DNA from: Deuterostichococcus epilithicus
Taxonomy: Eukaryota; Chlorophyta; Trebouxiophyceae; Prasiolales; Stichococcaceae
NCBI GenBank assembly: GCA_033439295.1
Contig: JAVTLE010000005.1
Span: 3,646,501 to 3,710,500, forward strand
Length of the DNA stretch: 64,000 nt
Reading direction: 5' to 3'
Below, piece after piece: positions 44,445-55,784 of this stretch (position 1 is its first letter; the number at the start of each line of letters is the position of its first letter). The position numbers were made by a program, and so were the translations under genes. A model generated the notes under the pieces. The model did not search any database. It was not told the DNA's origin and saw nothing but the letters and a program-made list of their open reading frames with translations.

Positions 44445-47406
44445 TCAGCTGCCGCGATACGTGCTGTAGCCGAAGGGGTTCCATGTCAGCGGGATGTGGA
44501 AGTGCTGGTGCACCTGCGCATCGGCAGCAGATGGTGCGTTTATTGCAGCGTGTCTGCAGACCAAGACCTCAGGAAGCACGCACACATGCCGGGCACTGCA
44601 GCAGGGTCAGTCGCGTTCGCTCATAGGCTGCGGCCCCAGCCGGAGCAGTGAACACATATTGCCTCCGTAACTTCTGCAACTTGCCACCAGCGCCGCTGGG
44701 TCTGTGCAGGGAGCGGTAGCTGGTTTCGCTTTTGAATCCTTGCCTGGTCGGGCGCAACATTGAAGACGACGCTGACGGTGGGGTAAAAGGGTTGTGCCGG
44801 CCAGATGCGCGGGTGCGCCACGCAGCAGCCCGCCATGTACGCCTCGGTGCCAAACACCACCCTGTAGCGCCCTGCGGTCACCACGACAGGCCAGCAGGTT
44901 GGTACTGTAGTAAGGTGAGTCCAGTGTGGACCATGCTTGCATAGCCGCAAGGCCACGCGGCAGCCCGCCGCGCACGCCTCTGTGCCAGACAACATCCTGT
45001 CGCGCCCTGCATTGCCCGCAACAAGCGAGGCTGGTGATACTTGAAAACATCGGAGCTTGTGCCGATTCAATCGCAGCACGCTGCGGCAGCACCGTGCAGC
45101 AGTCAGCCTCACGCCGATCCCTCTCACAGCAGTCACGCAATACCTTCCCTGTGTGGGCGCATGAATAATGCAAGCACGCTGCGCCGCAGGGTCTTGTCCC
45201 TGGCAGTCTGCAGATTCGCCTCAAGCCATGCCTTACAGCCTCGTGATGATGCTCTGTCGGGTCCCAGCAGCGTGCAACAGATCAGCTGCAATTCGAGTTT
45301 CCAACTTGCTGGACTGGACCTGGAACTCTTTGACACCAGATTCTGCGGTCGACTTGCTGGAAACCCACCTGGCGCGATGTAGCTGCCCGGCGGCAGCAGC
45401 CCGGGCACCCGCCCGTCCGTATTGGTCTGCGCCTCCGCCAGCGTGTCCCAGGCGGCGTCGCCGCCGGCGCCCGGCGCGCAGCGCTGCAGCGTGATGGCCA
45501 CGCCCGCCGCCGGGCGCCCGAGGGAGGTGTCCAGCACATGGCTGGTGACCGGGGACACCCCGGCTGCAGCGCGGGTCGCACGGTTAGCGATGCTGGTGCG
45601 ACACGCAGGCGAGGAGTCAAGGGGTTAGAGCTGTGGCGCCGGACGCCGGAGTCCCGCGCGCGGCTGCCGGTGCTGGGGTGACAGCATCCTCCAGCAAGGC
45701 CGCAGCGGAGGTGCCCTCTCCTGAGAAAGCGACAGCTCTCGGCCCTGCAAAAGCGGCGGGCATCAGCAGGGCGATGCAAAGCGGTTGCTGCCGCGCGCAG
45801 TTGCAGCGCCTTCCTGCACAGGGGCGGGCGTGTTCACCTGCGGCCGGCGGCGCAGCCGCGGCTGGCTGCGCGCCGAAGAGGCCCGCGAGACGGCGCTCCG
45901 TGATACGCATCTGTTCCGCCGCCGCCTGGACCAGCTCCTCATGCGGCGCCTTTTCGTACCTGCGCGGGTACGAAAGGCACGGAGGAGGCGGTGGTTGACG
46001 GTATTGGTGCAGTTGCCAGGACATCGATTCCAGTTGGTGCCGCCCGCACCAGCCTGCCGTGCGGCGACCTGTCTGCGCATCCGGATGGTGGCTGGCCTAG
46101 GGGGAAGGTCAGCGCCACTGCCACAAACGACATGCCGGCGGTTGGCTGCCGCCCAGCGCATATACCTCGATTCCATGTGCGCAACACATGGTGTGCCACA
46201 ACGCCGTCCGCCGGGACGAACATGTGCTTGATGGCGGAAACTGGGCAGCGGCCTGGGTGCTGCAGCTCGCTGCACAGGACACGGCAGTGCATGAGCACTT
46301 GAGATGTGTCCGGGGGGCTCACCGGCGCTTGACCGCGGCCAACACCTCTCCGGCGCTCTTGCCGGCGGCAAAGATGAGGAACACGTGCCCAAACTTGGCC
46401 TCGTACCGCCTGTTCCAGTCTGCCAGCTCCTGTCATTACGATGCAGGCTGGCATTCAGGGGTGCAAGCCCTTTGCGTGGGCGGGACACTGACGGCTGCAT
46501 TGCCGGCGCCAGCTGCACAGGCGGGTAGGAATTGCAGCACTGCTGCCATGACACACACGTGGCTGCGGCACGCAAGCATGACCACCTGCGCACGCCCTCA
46601 CAACAGCCATGCAGAGGTGCGGCGACGCCAGGGGCGCCAGCATGCGGCTGCTCCCCTGCTATGCGGCCTATGAGGTGCTGGCGGCAGGCGCCTGCTCGTC
46701 GCAACTCACACCGGCAGAGCCTTTGCCGAACGCTTGATCCACGTTCTCAGAGGCATGCCGAAGGGTGGGGACCACAACTCGCCTGGTAGACGGCGTCGGG
46801 GGCGCCGGAAGCAGACGCCTGCTCATGGCGGCTCATGTCGGCGAACCCGCCGAGCTTGGCCTTGAGGCCTGCGGCGTCGCCGATGCGTGGGTGCGCGCCG
46901 AACGCCTCCAGCCAGCCCGCCACGCTCGTCTGCATGCATGCGGCGCAGCTATTGTGTGGCGCAGCTGTTTATGTGGCCTGTTACGCTGGCATCGCAGGCG
47001 GAGGCCTGCCCAGTGCATTGTCGAGGTACTGTGCCGCACGGCCCAAACCACGAGTGAAACACACTCTCGGCATGAGGAAGTAAGCCACTCGCGCAGACTG
47101 GGTTGCAGGCATGCCGGCAACAATTGCGTCACCTCCGTCTGATGCGTGCGCTGTTTATAGTACCTGCCGCCATTGCTACAGCAGAACCGCTGCATACACA
47201 TGCAGAACTCCAGCTAGTGATCGTACGACGTGTGCGTAGGAGGAAAGGCCCACCTGGTGCCACCAGATGTCGCGACAGATGTCCACCAGAGCATCGAGGC
47301 TGCCGCCCGCCGCGGCATCTGCCGCCAGGCGTTCGGCAACCTTTGCGGCAAACGCGCGGCAGGCGCAGCAGTCGAAGATCTGCGCATTGGTGACCGCCCC
47401 AGCCAT
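44445..47406 (-). CDS. TTL: Allantoin synthase: OHCU decarboxylase fused to HIU hydrolase
   Basis: Exons, high to low: 47254-47406, 46783-46929, 46323-46429, 45838-45959, 45369-45563, 44744-44872, 44445-44513. The N-terminal half is 2-oxo-4-hydroxy-4-carboxy-5-ureidoimidazoline decarboxylase: GAHPRIGDAAGLKAKLGGFA, HEQASASG, ELADWNRRYEAKFGHVFLIF and RITERRLAGL. An Ala/Pro linker leads to the transthyretin-like 5-hydroxyisourate hydrolase: SPVTSHVLDTSLGRPAAGVA, TNTDGRV, AQPFYPTVSVVFNVA and the signature end HFHIPLTWNPFGYSTYRGS. The two activities turn the product of urate oxidase into S-allantoin, as in the plant fusion enzyme. I see no PTS1 and no clear PTS2, so peroxisomal targeting is not supported. 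Introns starting at 46782 and 44743 have GC donors. The upstream choice GTG (47415) was rejected in favour of ATG 47406. Confidence 0.93.
44935..45006 (-). repeat. Echo of the HIU-hydrolase exon
   Basis: The real exon starts at 44872 after CAG. A copy starts at 45006 after CAG, 134 bp upstream. By hand count about 46 of the first 55 bases match (for example GGCACAGAGGCG against GGCACCGAGGCG, and GCGGGCTGC in both). The copy then diverges. Confidence 0.93.
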
Positions 47407-48419
47407 GCTCGGCACTGCGAGTCACAAAATTGCGCAGCTCAGGTGCCGACCGTGAAAGGCAGAGTGGTTGCGCATGCGATAGGGTCCGAGTACAACCCGC
47501 GTGCAAACGGACCCTGACACAGCATCTCATTGGTGTGGCAACCTGCGCTGATGTAGCGACAACGTGAAATCCGGGACGATATTGCCGAACAGCTTCTGCT
47601 GGACAGCTGCAGGGACTGCGCACGACGCTGTACAGCAGCGGTGCTGGGTGCCAACCAAATTATGGACGAATTACCTCCCAATAACGGATAATCGTGATCA
47701 AACACAAGTCTCTGAAGCGTCTCTGACGCCCTCAAGCTCAAGACAAGACGCTAGGGCTTGCACGATCGAAAGCCTGATGCCAGCGAAATCGAATTTAGAC
47801 CGCGCTCTGCAGGCGTGGCGAACCTCAAGTACAGAGGAAGCATGCAGCTGTGACGAAGACTGCTGCTTGCGGAAATTGTGAACAGGAGCAGGTACCCAAT
47901 CGGAAGCCAAGGGGAACAAGGAAGACGTGCACTGCCGGAACAAACATGTCGACATGCGCCAACAGCATATCAAATGGGAACCCCGCACGCCGGTCGACAA
48001 GGTAAGATGCTACCTTGCTCTTGCTCTTGAGAGAGAGATCACTGTATGCAGTGCAGCGCTGATATACATAGAAGGAGTACCGGCGGTCGACGATAGTCTC
48101 ATCATCAACGATTCCATTACGAGTCGCATGTCGCTCGCACTTGCAGGAGGGCAGGAGACGGAACCGCATCCACTGGATATCGAGGCATGCCTTTGGATTC
48201 CGGCTACGCCGATGAGTCTACGTGTGGCGCATTACGCACCAAAATCCCCACCACACACATTGCAGGCTGCGTGCGCCAAAGCCCCTCCACGATGACCTCC
48301 CTTGTTGCATGCGATCTGTACGGCATGGCATTGGAAGCTGAAGGGTTTCTCATCGTTGCTATGAGCAGGCCGATCAGGAGGCTACCAGTGCAAAAAGCAA
48401 GGCGTTGGAGAGCACCCCG
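47407..48419. promoter_or_regulatory. Divergent intergenic region
   Basis: About 1 kb between the start of the allantoin-synthase gene (minus) and a small plus-strand gene. Overlapping frames of 114-122 codons on both strands (about 47825-48295) lack family features and splice support. I see no gene. Confidence 0.4.
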
Positions 48420-50476
48420 ATGCCGTCAGCTGCGGACAAGGTGTAAGCTAACGAATGGCAGCTTGACTGCGGTCAGACAACCTGCTGCACGCCAAAGTAT
48501 GTGGCAGAGCCTGCGGGCTGCCAGAAGCATGAGAGCTATGGTGAGGTAGGCTGCGCTTGCTTTGCGCCGCAGGCGGCGGAGGCGGCAGAGGCGGCGCACC
48601 CAGCCGCCAGGATCCCGCATGAACTGCTCGTCCATGTGCTGAGCCGCAACCTGGTCAAGGCATCGGATCGCGACAAGGTGCGTGCGTTTTTGTGCGAGTC
48701 CTCAAGGCGCTCTTTCCAGGTCAGTCTCTCGCTTCCCGCTGACACAGGCACACTGCCTGTGAACCATGCACGATCATCAGTGCGCTGATAGAGCATGTCA
48801 GGCTGTAAGAACTGCTAATAGCGAGAGGTGCCAACGCGTGTCGGCGTCCCTCTCATGCTGACACGCTGTGTGTGAAAGTGCCCCTGTAGCGGGGTCGAAT
48901 CTTTGCAAGGCTCTACTCAGCCGCACAGCTCGAGTCACGTCACGCGCACAGCCATGATCCATGGTTGCAGGCGACTGCGATCTGCCTTGTCGCACATGCC
49001 ACAAGGGTGTTGCTATGAGCTTTCACATCTCTCTCCAGGGGTTTGCAGGTTGTGGCGGCTTACGGCCATGTAGGCTTCTGGGTTGTGGAATGGCGCGCAC
49101 AGATCCTGCAGGGGCACGCACGCCAAGGTCACTACACGGCACCGGAGGTGCCTGGTGAATTTCGCCATGATCGTCCACATCTTCTGTTGTGCGTCTGCAG
49201 GTGGTGGCGGCTTACGGCCATGGCCTCCACTGGGTGGTCGTTTGGGACTCACATCTCGTACAGGCGCGCGCGGACGGGCACTATGCATCACCAGTGAGGC
49301 GTCTTGTGACTCTTGTCCCATGGGCTGTCAATGCTGCTTCCGTCAGCGTCGCTCGCACAACGTCTCTGTTCACCAAGGCGTGATGTCTTCTGAGACATTA
49401 ATAGAGTAGACTTCATCAGGCTGCATGGACAACATAGCCGTGTGAACCGGAGCAAAGGCCCGCCGCAACTTGCGGCAACCCCATGCCGCCATTGCCGCCT
49501 GGCACACGGTTGTTGGCCATTGTGCCACGACTCACATGGTGCGTGCATGCAATGTCTGTGGTATCCGAACGAAGTTTGCGTCCCATCTAATTCCATGTTT
49601 AGCGTGCAGCATGGCTACCGAGCAGGCGGAAGATCATAGCGTCTGCAGCATATGGAACAGTGCAGCCCTGGTGAAGTTGTCGTGTGGCCGCCCCACAGGG
49701 CATCTTCATGGAGGCGGACCTAGCGGAGCTGGAGCAGCTGAGCGGGCGAGTACTTGGTGGAACGCACCCTCGAGTACCTGCGTTGGCTTTACTTGGGCAG
49801 CCCATCCCGCCCGCGCCACATGGCTTCGTGCATTCGGAAGGCGCATCGTGGGCATGCGCTTGCCTCGAGTCAGAGTGCGTGATTCCGCATGGGGTCCGTC
49901 CATGGCTTGTGACGAGCAGCACGGCAGGCGGACTCTTGTGTGGCCTGGTGGTTCAAGCTCCGGAAGCACGGCTGGCGCTAGCAGGAAGCTGCAGGCTAGG
50001 AGTGGTGCAGGCGATTCTCATATGTCAATCGACTATGTTGCAGCAAATGCAGGGTGAAGGCCAGCCGACATGGCCTTCTTGGGGTCTCTGTAAGGCATGC
50101 CTCGATGTGTCAGATCGGGAACAGCTGATGCCGTTAATGGCCGCGGCACAGGTTCTGAGGAATGCGCCTCTCAGCGGCACAGTACGCCATGGCAGCAGCT
50201 GCGCAGCTGGCGCAGCCTGCAGCCCAGAATGAGCACGTGCAGCTGCTCACCAGCTCCGCAGCGGACGTCTTGGTGCCAGCGCAGCCGCCGCCTGCTCACA
50301 ACCTCAGCTTGGATGCCCAAGCCGGCTTGACTGTTCATGAGGCTCAGCTGGCCAGCGTAAAGGGCCGGCTCTTCAAGGGGCCGCCGCCGTGCTTGCTGGG
50401 CCTGACCACCCTGTGGGGTGTGGTCGCATACCAGTACGCCGCCATGCACCTTCCACCAGCCCGCCGTGGGCGCTGA
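48420..50476 (+). CDS. Small unrecognised protein with one predicted membrane segment
   Basis: Proposed exons 48420-48440, 48573-48677, 49201-49293, 49699-49749, 50183-50476; all junctions are phase 0 with GT-AG signals, giving about 187 residues. It starts MPSAADKAAEAAEAAHPAA. Then come RIPHELLVHVLSRNLVKASD, VVAAYGHGLHWVVVWDSHLV, FMEADLAELEQLSG, a Gln/Ala/Pro stretch, and a C-terminal hydrophobic segment (CLLGLTTLWGVVAYQYAAMH) before a basic end. The name is open. Exon 3 is supported as real coding sequence by the presence of its decayed echo 152 bp upstream, which lacks its codon pattern. The acceptor chosen for the last exon was set by phase. Confidence 0.5.
49032..49165 (+). repeat. Full-length echo of exon 3 of the small gene
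   Basis: The copy starts at 49049 after gtttgcag (gttgtggcggcttacggcca) and the real exon at 49201 after gtctgcag (gtggtggcggcttacggcca). Similarity runs on through the exon: tgggttgtggaatgg against tgggtggtcgtttgg, and ggtcactacac against gggcactatgc. Spacing is 152 bp. This is one of the clearest cases, because the whole exon is recognisable in the copy. Confidence 0.95.
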
Positions 50477-51890
50477 GCTACCACACCTTCCATGGCGAGC
50501 GCTGCCTGGACGCCGCGGTCGGCCTTTCCAAGCGGCGAGTCTGCTGGACTGCTACCGTAATGTTCGAGCACCAGCGGTCGAGGCTACTAGTTACACATTG
50601 ACATCGTGCTCATGCTCCAAGACGCGCCGCCTGTCGCTGAAGCGTGGGGACGACAGGGCTGCCTTACTGTGCAAGGGCGGGGACATGGACCAGAAGCGCA
50701 TGGCATGAGGCGGCGGCGATCTGCATGCTTGGCTGCTGGAGATGCTTGACTGGTTCGTCTGCGCGGCCGCATGCCGCGCGGCGCTAGCTAGCAAACACAT
50801 TGGCCACCGTTCATATGCTGTAGGCGCTGACAGGTCTGCGGCTGAGACATCGCCTTGGCGTGGCCATTCATAGGTAGTGGGCCCTGCCTTCTGGCATTGC
50901 TGCTATGCCATGCATTCTTTAAGATCCTGTAGGGGACAGCAATCTGCTGCAATCAGCAAGTCCTATCGTACGACGACCTTAAAACCTGACGTCCGTCATG
51001 TGCATCTGCTCCCTGTTCACGATCCTGCAGTGCAGCCCAAAGTTGCAAAGGTTATTCCCTGACGCTTCAAAGCGTCGAACGAGCGTAGAAGACAGTGAAG
51101 GAAAGCTGGACTGCGAGCGCGTAGTCGAGGTGAAATCCTCCTCCGTTAGGTAGCAGCCTGCCGATGATACGGCAGTGAGTAGCTTCAAAACACAAGGGCC
51201 ACGGGAGGCCGAGTCCTCATCTTGGCTCTCTGAACAACACGCGATCCGCAAAGCCGTGCTTGGCTGGGCTTCTTCCACTAAAGTGTAGGAGCTCACGGCG
51301 TGTGTTTATACTCTCGTTGCCGATTGAGGTGCAACAGGGCAGCGCGCTTGCGTAAGATTGTGGGGTCACTGCAAAGGGCCTGCATATCGTCTGCTATTGT
51401 ACTCTTTGCCGACGCTGGGGTTGCTGGGTTCCCACCAGCGAGCTCGTTCCGATGCCGACTCAACATCAGCCAGGACCGCAGATGGCGCCTGGCTGGGGTT
51501 GCTGCTATCGCTTTGCGCGCTGCAGTATTGATTGCACAAAAAAATGCAAGTTATTGCATAGCGTGACTCTGACCCCCATCGTATGGGTCTATCATCCAGC
51601 AGTGACAAATCTGTCGTCAGCAGGTCCTGCGAGTGCAGGTGCAGCTGCCGTTGATGAGGCACTCGCCGTCCACAGTGTGTTCTTTGCATTCAAGAGAACT
51701 TCAACGACTCTCAGGCTGCATCTGCACGTCTTGGCGTCGTGCAGACCGCAAAAACAGTAACCGGTCCGGTTTTGCTGATGCTGTGCAACATTTGACATGT
51801 CCTTTCTGCCAGTGGGACACTCGCGTGTCTTTCTGACAGGCGTTGCAGCTTCAGTTCACGACTAAAGATGCATCTGCAGGGCCGAGTGCC
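50477..51890. other. Intergenic interval, 1.4 kb
   Basis: Lies between two plus-strand genes. A minus-strand frame of 105 codons at 50979-51296 has no recognisable features. I see no gene, RNA or repeat. Confidence 0.45.
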
Positions 51891-53383
51891 ATGACGCGCC
51901 TCTCACGAAGCTGCTGCCGAATGGCCATGGCGGCGGTGTTGCTTGCCATGGTCGGCTTGCACGCCGGCTGCGCAGCCGCCGCCTCCGACACGCCCGGTGA
52001 GTCTTTGGAACAATCCTGCCCCTTAAGCATTCCTGCCGCTCGCGTCATCTCGTCAGGCCCGCCCCATTGCACGCCCTGGAACCGTCTTTGCGGCGAGTCA
52101 CTCTGCGCCAAACTTTGCATGTTATTGTTACTGGCTTTCGGGCTGACGGTCGGCCTCGCCGTTTTTATGGCCGTGCTAAGGCGTTTGAACTCACACAAAC
52201 TCCATGAAAGCTGTACGGCCGTCTTGCAGCTGCGTCTCAGCGCACACCTGCGGCGCTGCTGGCGTGCCGTCGGAATCGCGGCGGACGGCAATGCACGGCG
52301 TGCTCGGCGGCGGCTGGCTGCACACGCGTGGCAGACTCGTCCCGCTTCACCCTGCTGAACGGCCGTGCAGGCAAGCAAAATGCAGTTTTGGCTGTGCTGC
52401 GTTGCCCGTGGCTAAGCCTTCTATCTTGCCGTGCAAGACACTGACACGGTGCACAGCTGCAAGCCAACAACGGCAACTGCCCTGTGAGACATCCCACAAC
52501 TGTGCGCACCACAGCCACTGTCGTGAACAGCACAGCAGCAGCAGGCCGATTCTGAGTTATGAGAGGACAAGTTTCCAGTTGTCATTGCAATGCCTGCAGT
52601 GCCCAAGGCAGGATACGAGCTGACAGGCGGGCCAAAGGGCGCACGCAAGTGCCAGCCGGGCTATTCGAAGTCCAGCGCGGGGCTGTACAGATGCGGCCGG
52701 TGCGCATCGACGAAAGTGCAGCCGCGCTCGGGCCAGAAGTCGTGCTTCACGTGCACGGGCGGCCGCGCTGCAAACACCGCCCGCACCAGCTGCATTGGTA
52801 TGTCCTGGCCCCTCTGCTTTGCTATTGTGGTGCAGGCTGCCATAAGTCTCAGATGCTGCTGGCGATTCTGAGCCGGCCAGTCTCCTGCACTAATTTCAGC
52901 GCCACGCGAATTCATGGAACCCACCATGCCTGCTTCAGCCAGAGCCTGCAGCACTGGCGTTAGGGGCTGCATCTTTCGAGTGCCGCGCAGCCAAGTCAGG
53001 CACATCCGCCATGCCAGTGACGATCTGAGGTGGCTGCGCGTGTACCTCCCGTCTGCAGCCAAACCCACCAAACGGCCCACCGAACGTCCGGCGGTCAGCC
53101 CGCCGCCGCCACCACCTCCGCCCAGCCCGCCCCCTGTGGCCGCCGTAGTGCCGCTGGAGTCCCTGCCCTACAACACGCTGTCGCCCAGCGCCGCCGCCGG
53201 CGGCGCGGCGCTGACGTTCCAGGACTTTGCGGTGGAGGCGACTTCCGGGGACTACGCGGGGACGACCACCGATGCCAGCACCAGCAGGGTGAGTGCTCGT
53301 ACATGTCACTTTTTTACTTATCAATCATGCGCTGCATCGGCTCTGCCCGGAGGCCACAACTGGACGCACTTGGGCTCAGTCGC

Positions 53384-53437
<54 letters not shown>

Positions 53438-54989
53438 ACAACACAACATCGCTGACAACCCACGGCAGTGTGCACACAGGTGCTCACGAACCAGTTTGGT
53501 AACACGCCAACCATCGCCTCCGCCGACAATTCCCCTTTCGACCTGTTCTCCTTTCAAATCTCAGGGTGCGCACAGGCCATATTAGACTGCTCCTCTGGCT
53601 TTTGATTTGTCTCACGTTTTTCGAAGTGTAGTACCCGACCATGGTGGTGCTGTCAGCCACACGATGCTGCAACGGTTCCGTTGCCCACCCATCAGGCGGC
53701 TGCAAGACGGCCTGCAAACACGGACGCGCATGGGCATGCCATGCTGCTGTTCACACCGGTGCCCATGTGGTGGTGCTGATCGCAGGGTGGTGCGGTCTGC
53801 GGCGCTGAGGGTGACGCTGACTCCAGCGCCTGCCGGAGCCGACCAGGTCATTGACATCCCGGCGGACTCGCCGCCGGTCACCGTCACTGCCGCCTTCCGG
53901 CGCGTCACGTCCATCACCTTCACGCCGGCCGTCAATGCGACCGCCCCCGCCGGCGGCGGCCGCCGCCTCGCCAAAGTGGAGGCGTCGCCACTCCAGTTTG
54001 CGCTGTCAAATATTTTCGTGGCGGCCAGCCCTGTAGTTCCAGTGCTCGTGGACATCGAGTCTGCTCAATACAACACGCGGTCCCCTATGGCCGCTGTTGG
54101 CACCAAGCTGCTGAGCTTTGACGGCTTCCTGGTGGAGCCCGCCGCCGGGGATTTCGCCGGCACCGCCTCCAGCGCCAATGCCACAAGGGTGAATGCGCTT
54201 CTCAGCACGCCCGCCCTCCAACATCAAGCATGCCATCGTGGACGTGTGCAGTCCCAGGCAGTGGACCTCCCCTGAATCTCTCTGCAGGCCGATGGAGGTA
54301 TTCAGCAGCAAATTTTGGACTTGGAAGCGTGCCAGCTGCTACCGACGGCGCGGAGCGCTTGTTCAGCATGGCTATTGAATTCCCTCACAGGTGCTAACAA
54401 ATGACTTCGGTGACACAGTCAGCATCGTGTCGTCCTACTACGGCGTCACCTTCGATCTGTACTCCTTCTACATCAGCGGGTGAGCTCGCTGGCATGCCAC
54501 CCTGTCATCGCTCGGTCAAATACCTTGGTTCGCCAAGTCCAGGTGAGATCATGCTGCCAGGATGAGCGAGCAGATGCTTTGCAGCGGAACATCCGCTTCT
54601 GAGTTGCTTGCAACATTCAAGCTACTGACCTGAGACACTGCGAAGCCCGCGCGCGTTTTGAGTCTGCATGCGAGGCAGAGGACCTCGTCTGACGCTGATG
54701 CTCTGGCGGCCCCCTCGAAGCCCCGACGTGTGCCATCTGCCGCAGTGTGGTCCGCTCCAACGCGCTTTACGTCACACTGTCGGCGTCGGCGTCAGCAGCG
54801 CAGGCTGAGCAGGTCATCGAGATCCGGCCGGACGCCGCGCCGCAGCTTGTGACCACCTCCTTCCGCGGCGTCACCTCAGTCAAATTTACGCCGTCAGCCG
54901 CAGCAGCACCCGGGGCCGCCGGGCGGCGCCTCGCCGCGGCGGAGGCGTCGCCGCTCCAGTTCGCAGTGTCCGAGATCCTGGCTGCTTAG
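51891..54989 (+). CDS. Secreted Cys-rich protein with two tandem beta-type repeats
   Basis: Exons 51891-51996, 52600-52797, 53059-53288, 53480-53565, 53786-54188, 54391-54479, 54746-54989. An N-terminal signal peptide (MAMAAVLLAMVGLHAGCAAA) comes first. Next is a Cys-rich segment resembling ephrin-receptor-like GCC repeats (CQPGYSKSSAGLYRCGRC, CFTCTGG), then a Pro-rich hinge. Two copies of a roughly 150-residue repeat follow: YNTLSPSAAAGGAALTFQDF / VLTNQFGNTPTIASADNSPF / FDLFSFQISG, and YNTRSPMAAVGTKLLSFDGF / VLTNDFGDTVSIVSSYYGV / FDLYSFYISG. Each repeat spans three exons with matching splice positions and phases, so a cassette was duplicated. An extracellular or cell-wall role is inferred from the signal peptide. 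The repeat resembles beta-sandwich domains of bacterial surface proteins, a weak analogy. Confidence 0.78.
53385..53437 (+). repeat. Uninterrupted (TGC)n microsatellite, about 18 units
   Basis: A perfect 53-bp run of TGC triplets lies in the intron between exons 3 and 4 of the secreted-protein gene, about 43 bp before the acceptor. Likely polymorphic in length. Confidence 0.95.
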
Positions 54990-55784
54990 CTGCTGGCTGC
55001 CAATGAGGTAGGCGGCGAGCATGTTGGCAACCAGCTCGTTGGAGCCCAGCAGGCTTGTGGTTGGCAGCCTTTGGACCTGTTTTGGGACGGATCATTTGTG
55101 ATGAGGAATCTTGGCGCCTCTCCCACGTACCCTAGAGATTGACCGCACATATGCCACCTGCATGGAAGGTTCATTTCGAGGTCGACGGTAGACACGAGGT
55201 GCTGCGGTTAGTGCAAGGCATGCCGAGATGATGTAGGCGTGGATCGAGGCATGCCCATGCGCAGGGTTTCTCCCACTGGCCATTGCTGTGACCAATAAAT
55301 TTCAGGCAGCTCATCATACTTGTCAGCTTGAGACGACAGAAGGTGTTGCCATTCTCTTGTGTGGGTATGCGAATTTAAGCCATACGAGTATATACCTGAG
55401 CGGCTATGTTTCTAGTGGTGCACAAACTGCCATGAGCGGCCTGGAAATTCTAAGCTCAGCCACTTTCGCTGCAAGCTAGGTACATACTTGTCCTCTGGAG
55501 CAGGTGCCTCACAAGCACATGAAACGACTGGTAGACCTGTAAAATTGGTACACTCACACACAGGCGGGGCGTCTGTGCACCCGGTGTTGAAGTGCTGAAA
55601 AGCGGGGCCTTTGTATGTGTTTCTGCAACTCTGCCACTAAGTACCTAGCAGCATACTGCCGTCAGTCATGACGGTAGCCATGGCAATGCCCGTGCTGTCA
55701 TCCCTATTGTTCAACGGTCACATGCCATCAGCAGCGCCGCCAGCTGCCGGCATCCATGTCCGCAGCAGTGGTCATGCCGCGCCG
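54990..55784. other. Intergenic interval between convergent genes
   Basis: About 800 bp between two stop codons, less GC-rich than the flanks. Nothing recognised. Confidence 0.5.

Noticed and set aside
47406-47415. Upstream GTG as start of the allantoin-synthase gene
   Set aside because: Nuclear genes start at ATG, and an in-frame ATG lies three codons downstream at 47406.
47825-48295. Overlapping frames of 114 and 122 codons on opposite strands
   Set aside because: Neither shows family features, and being open on both strands is expected by chance in this less GC-rich interval.
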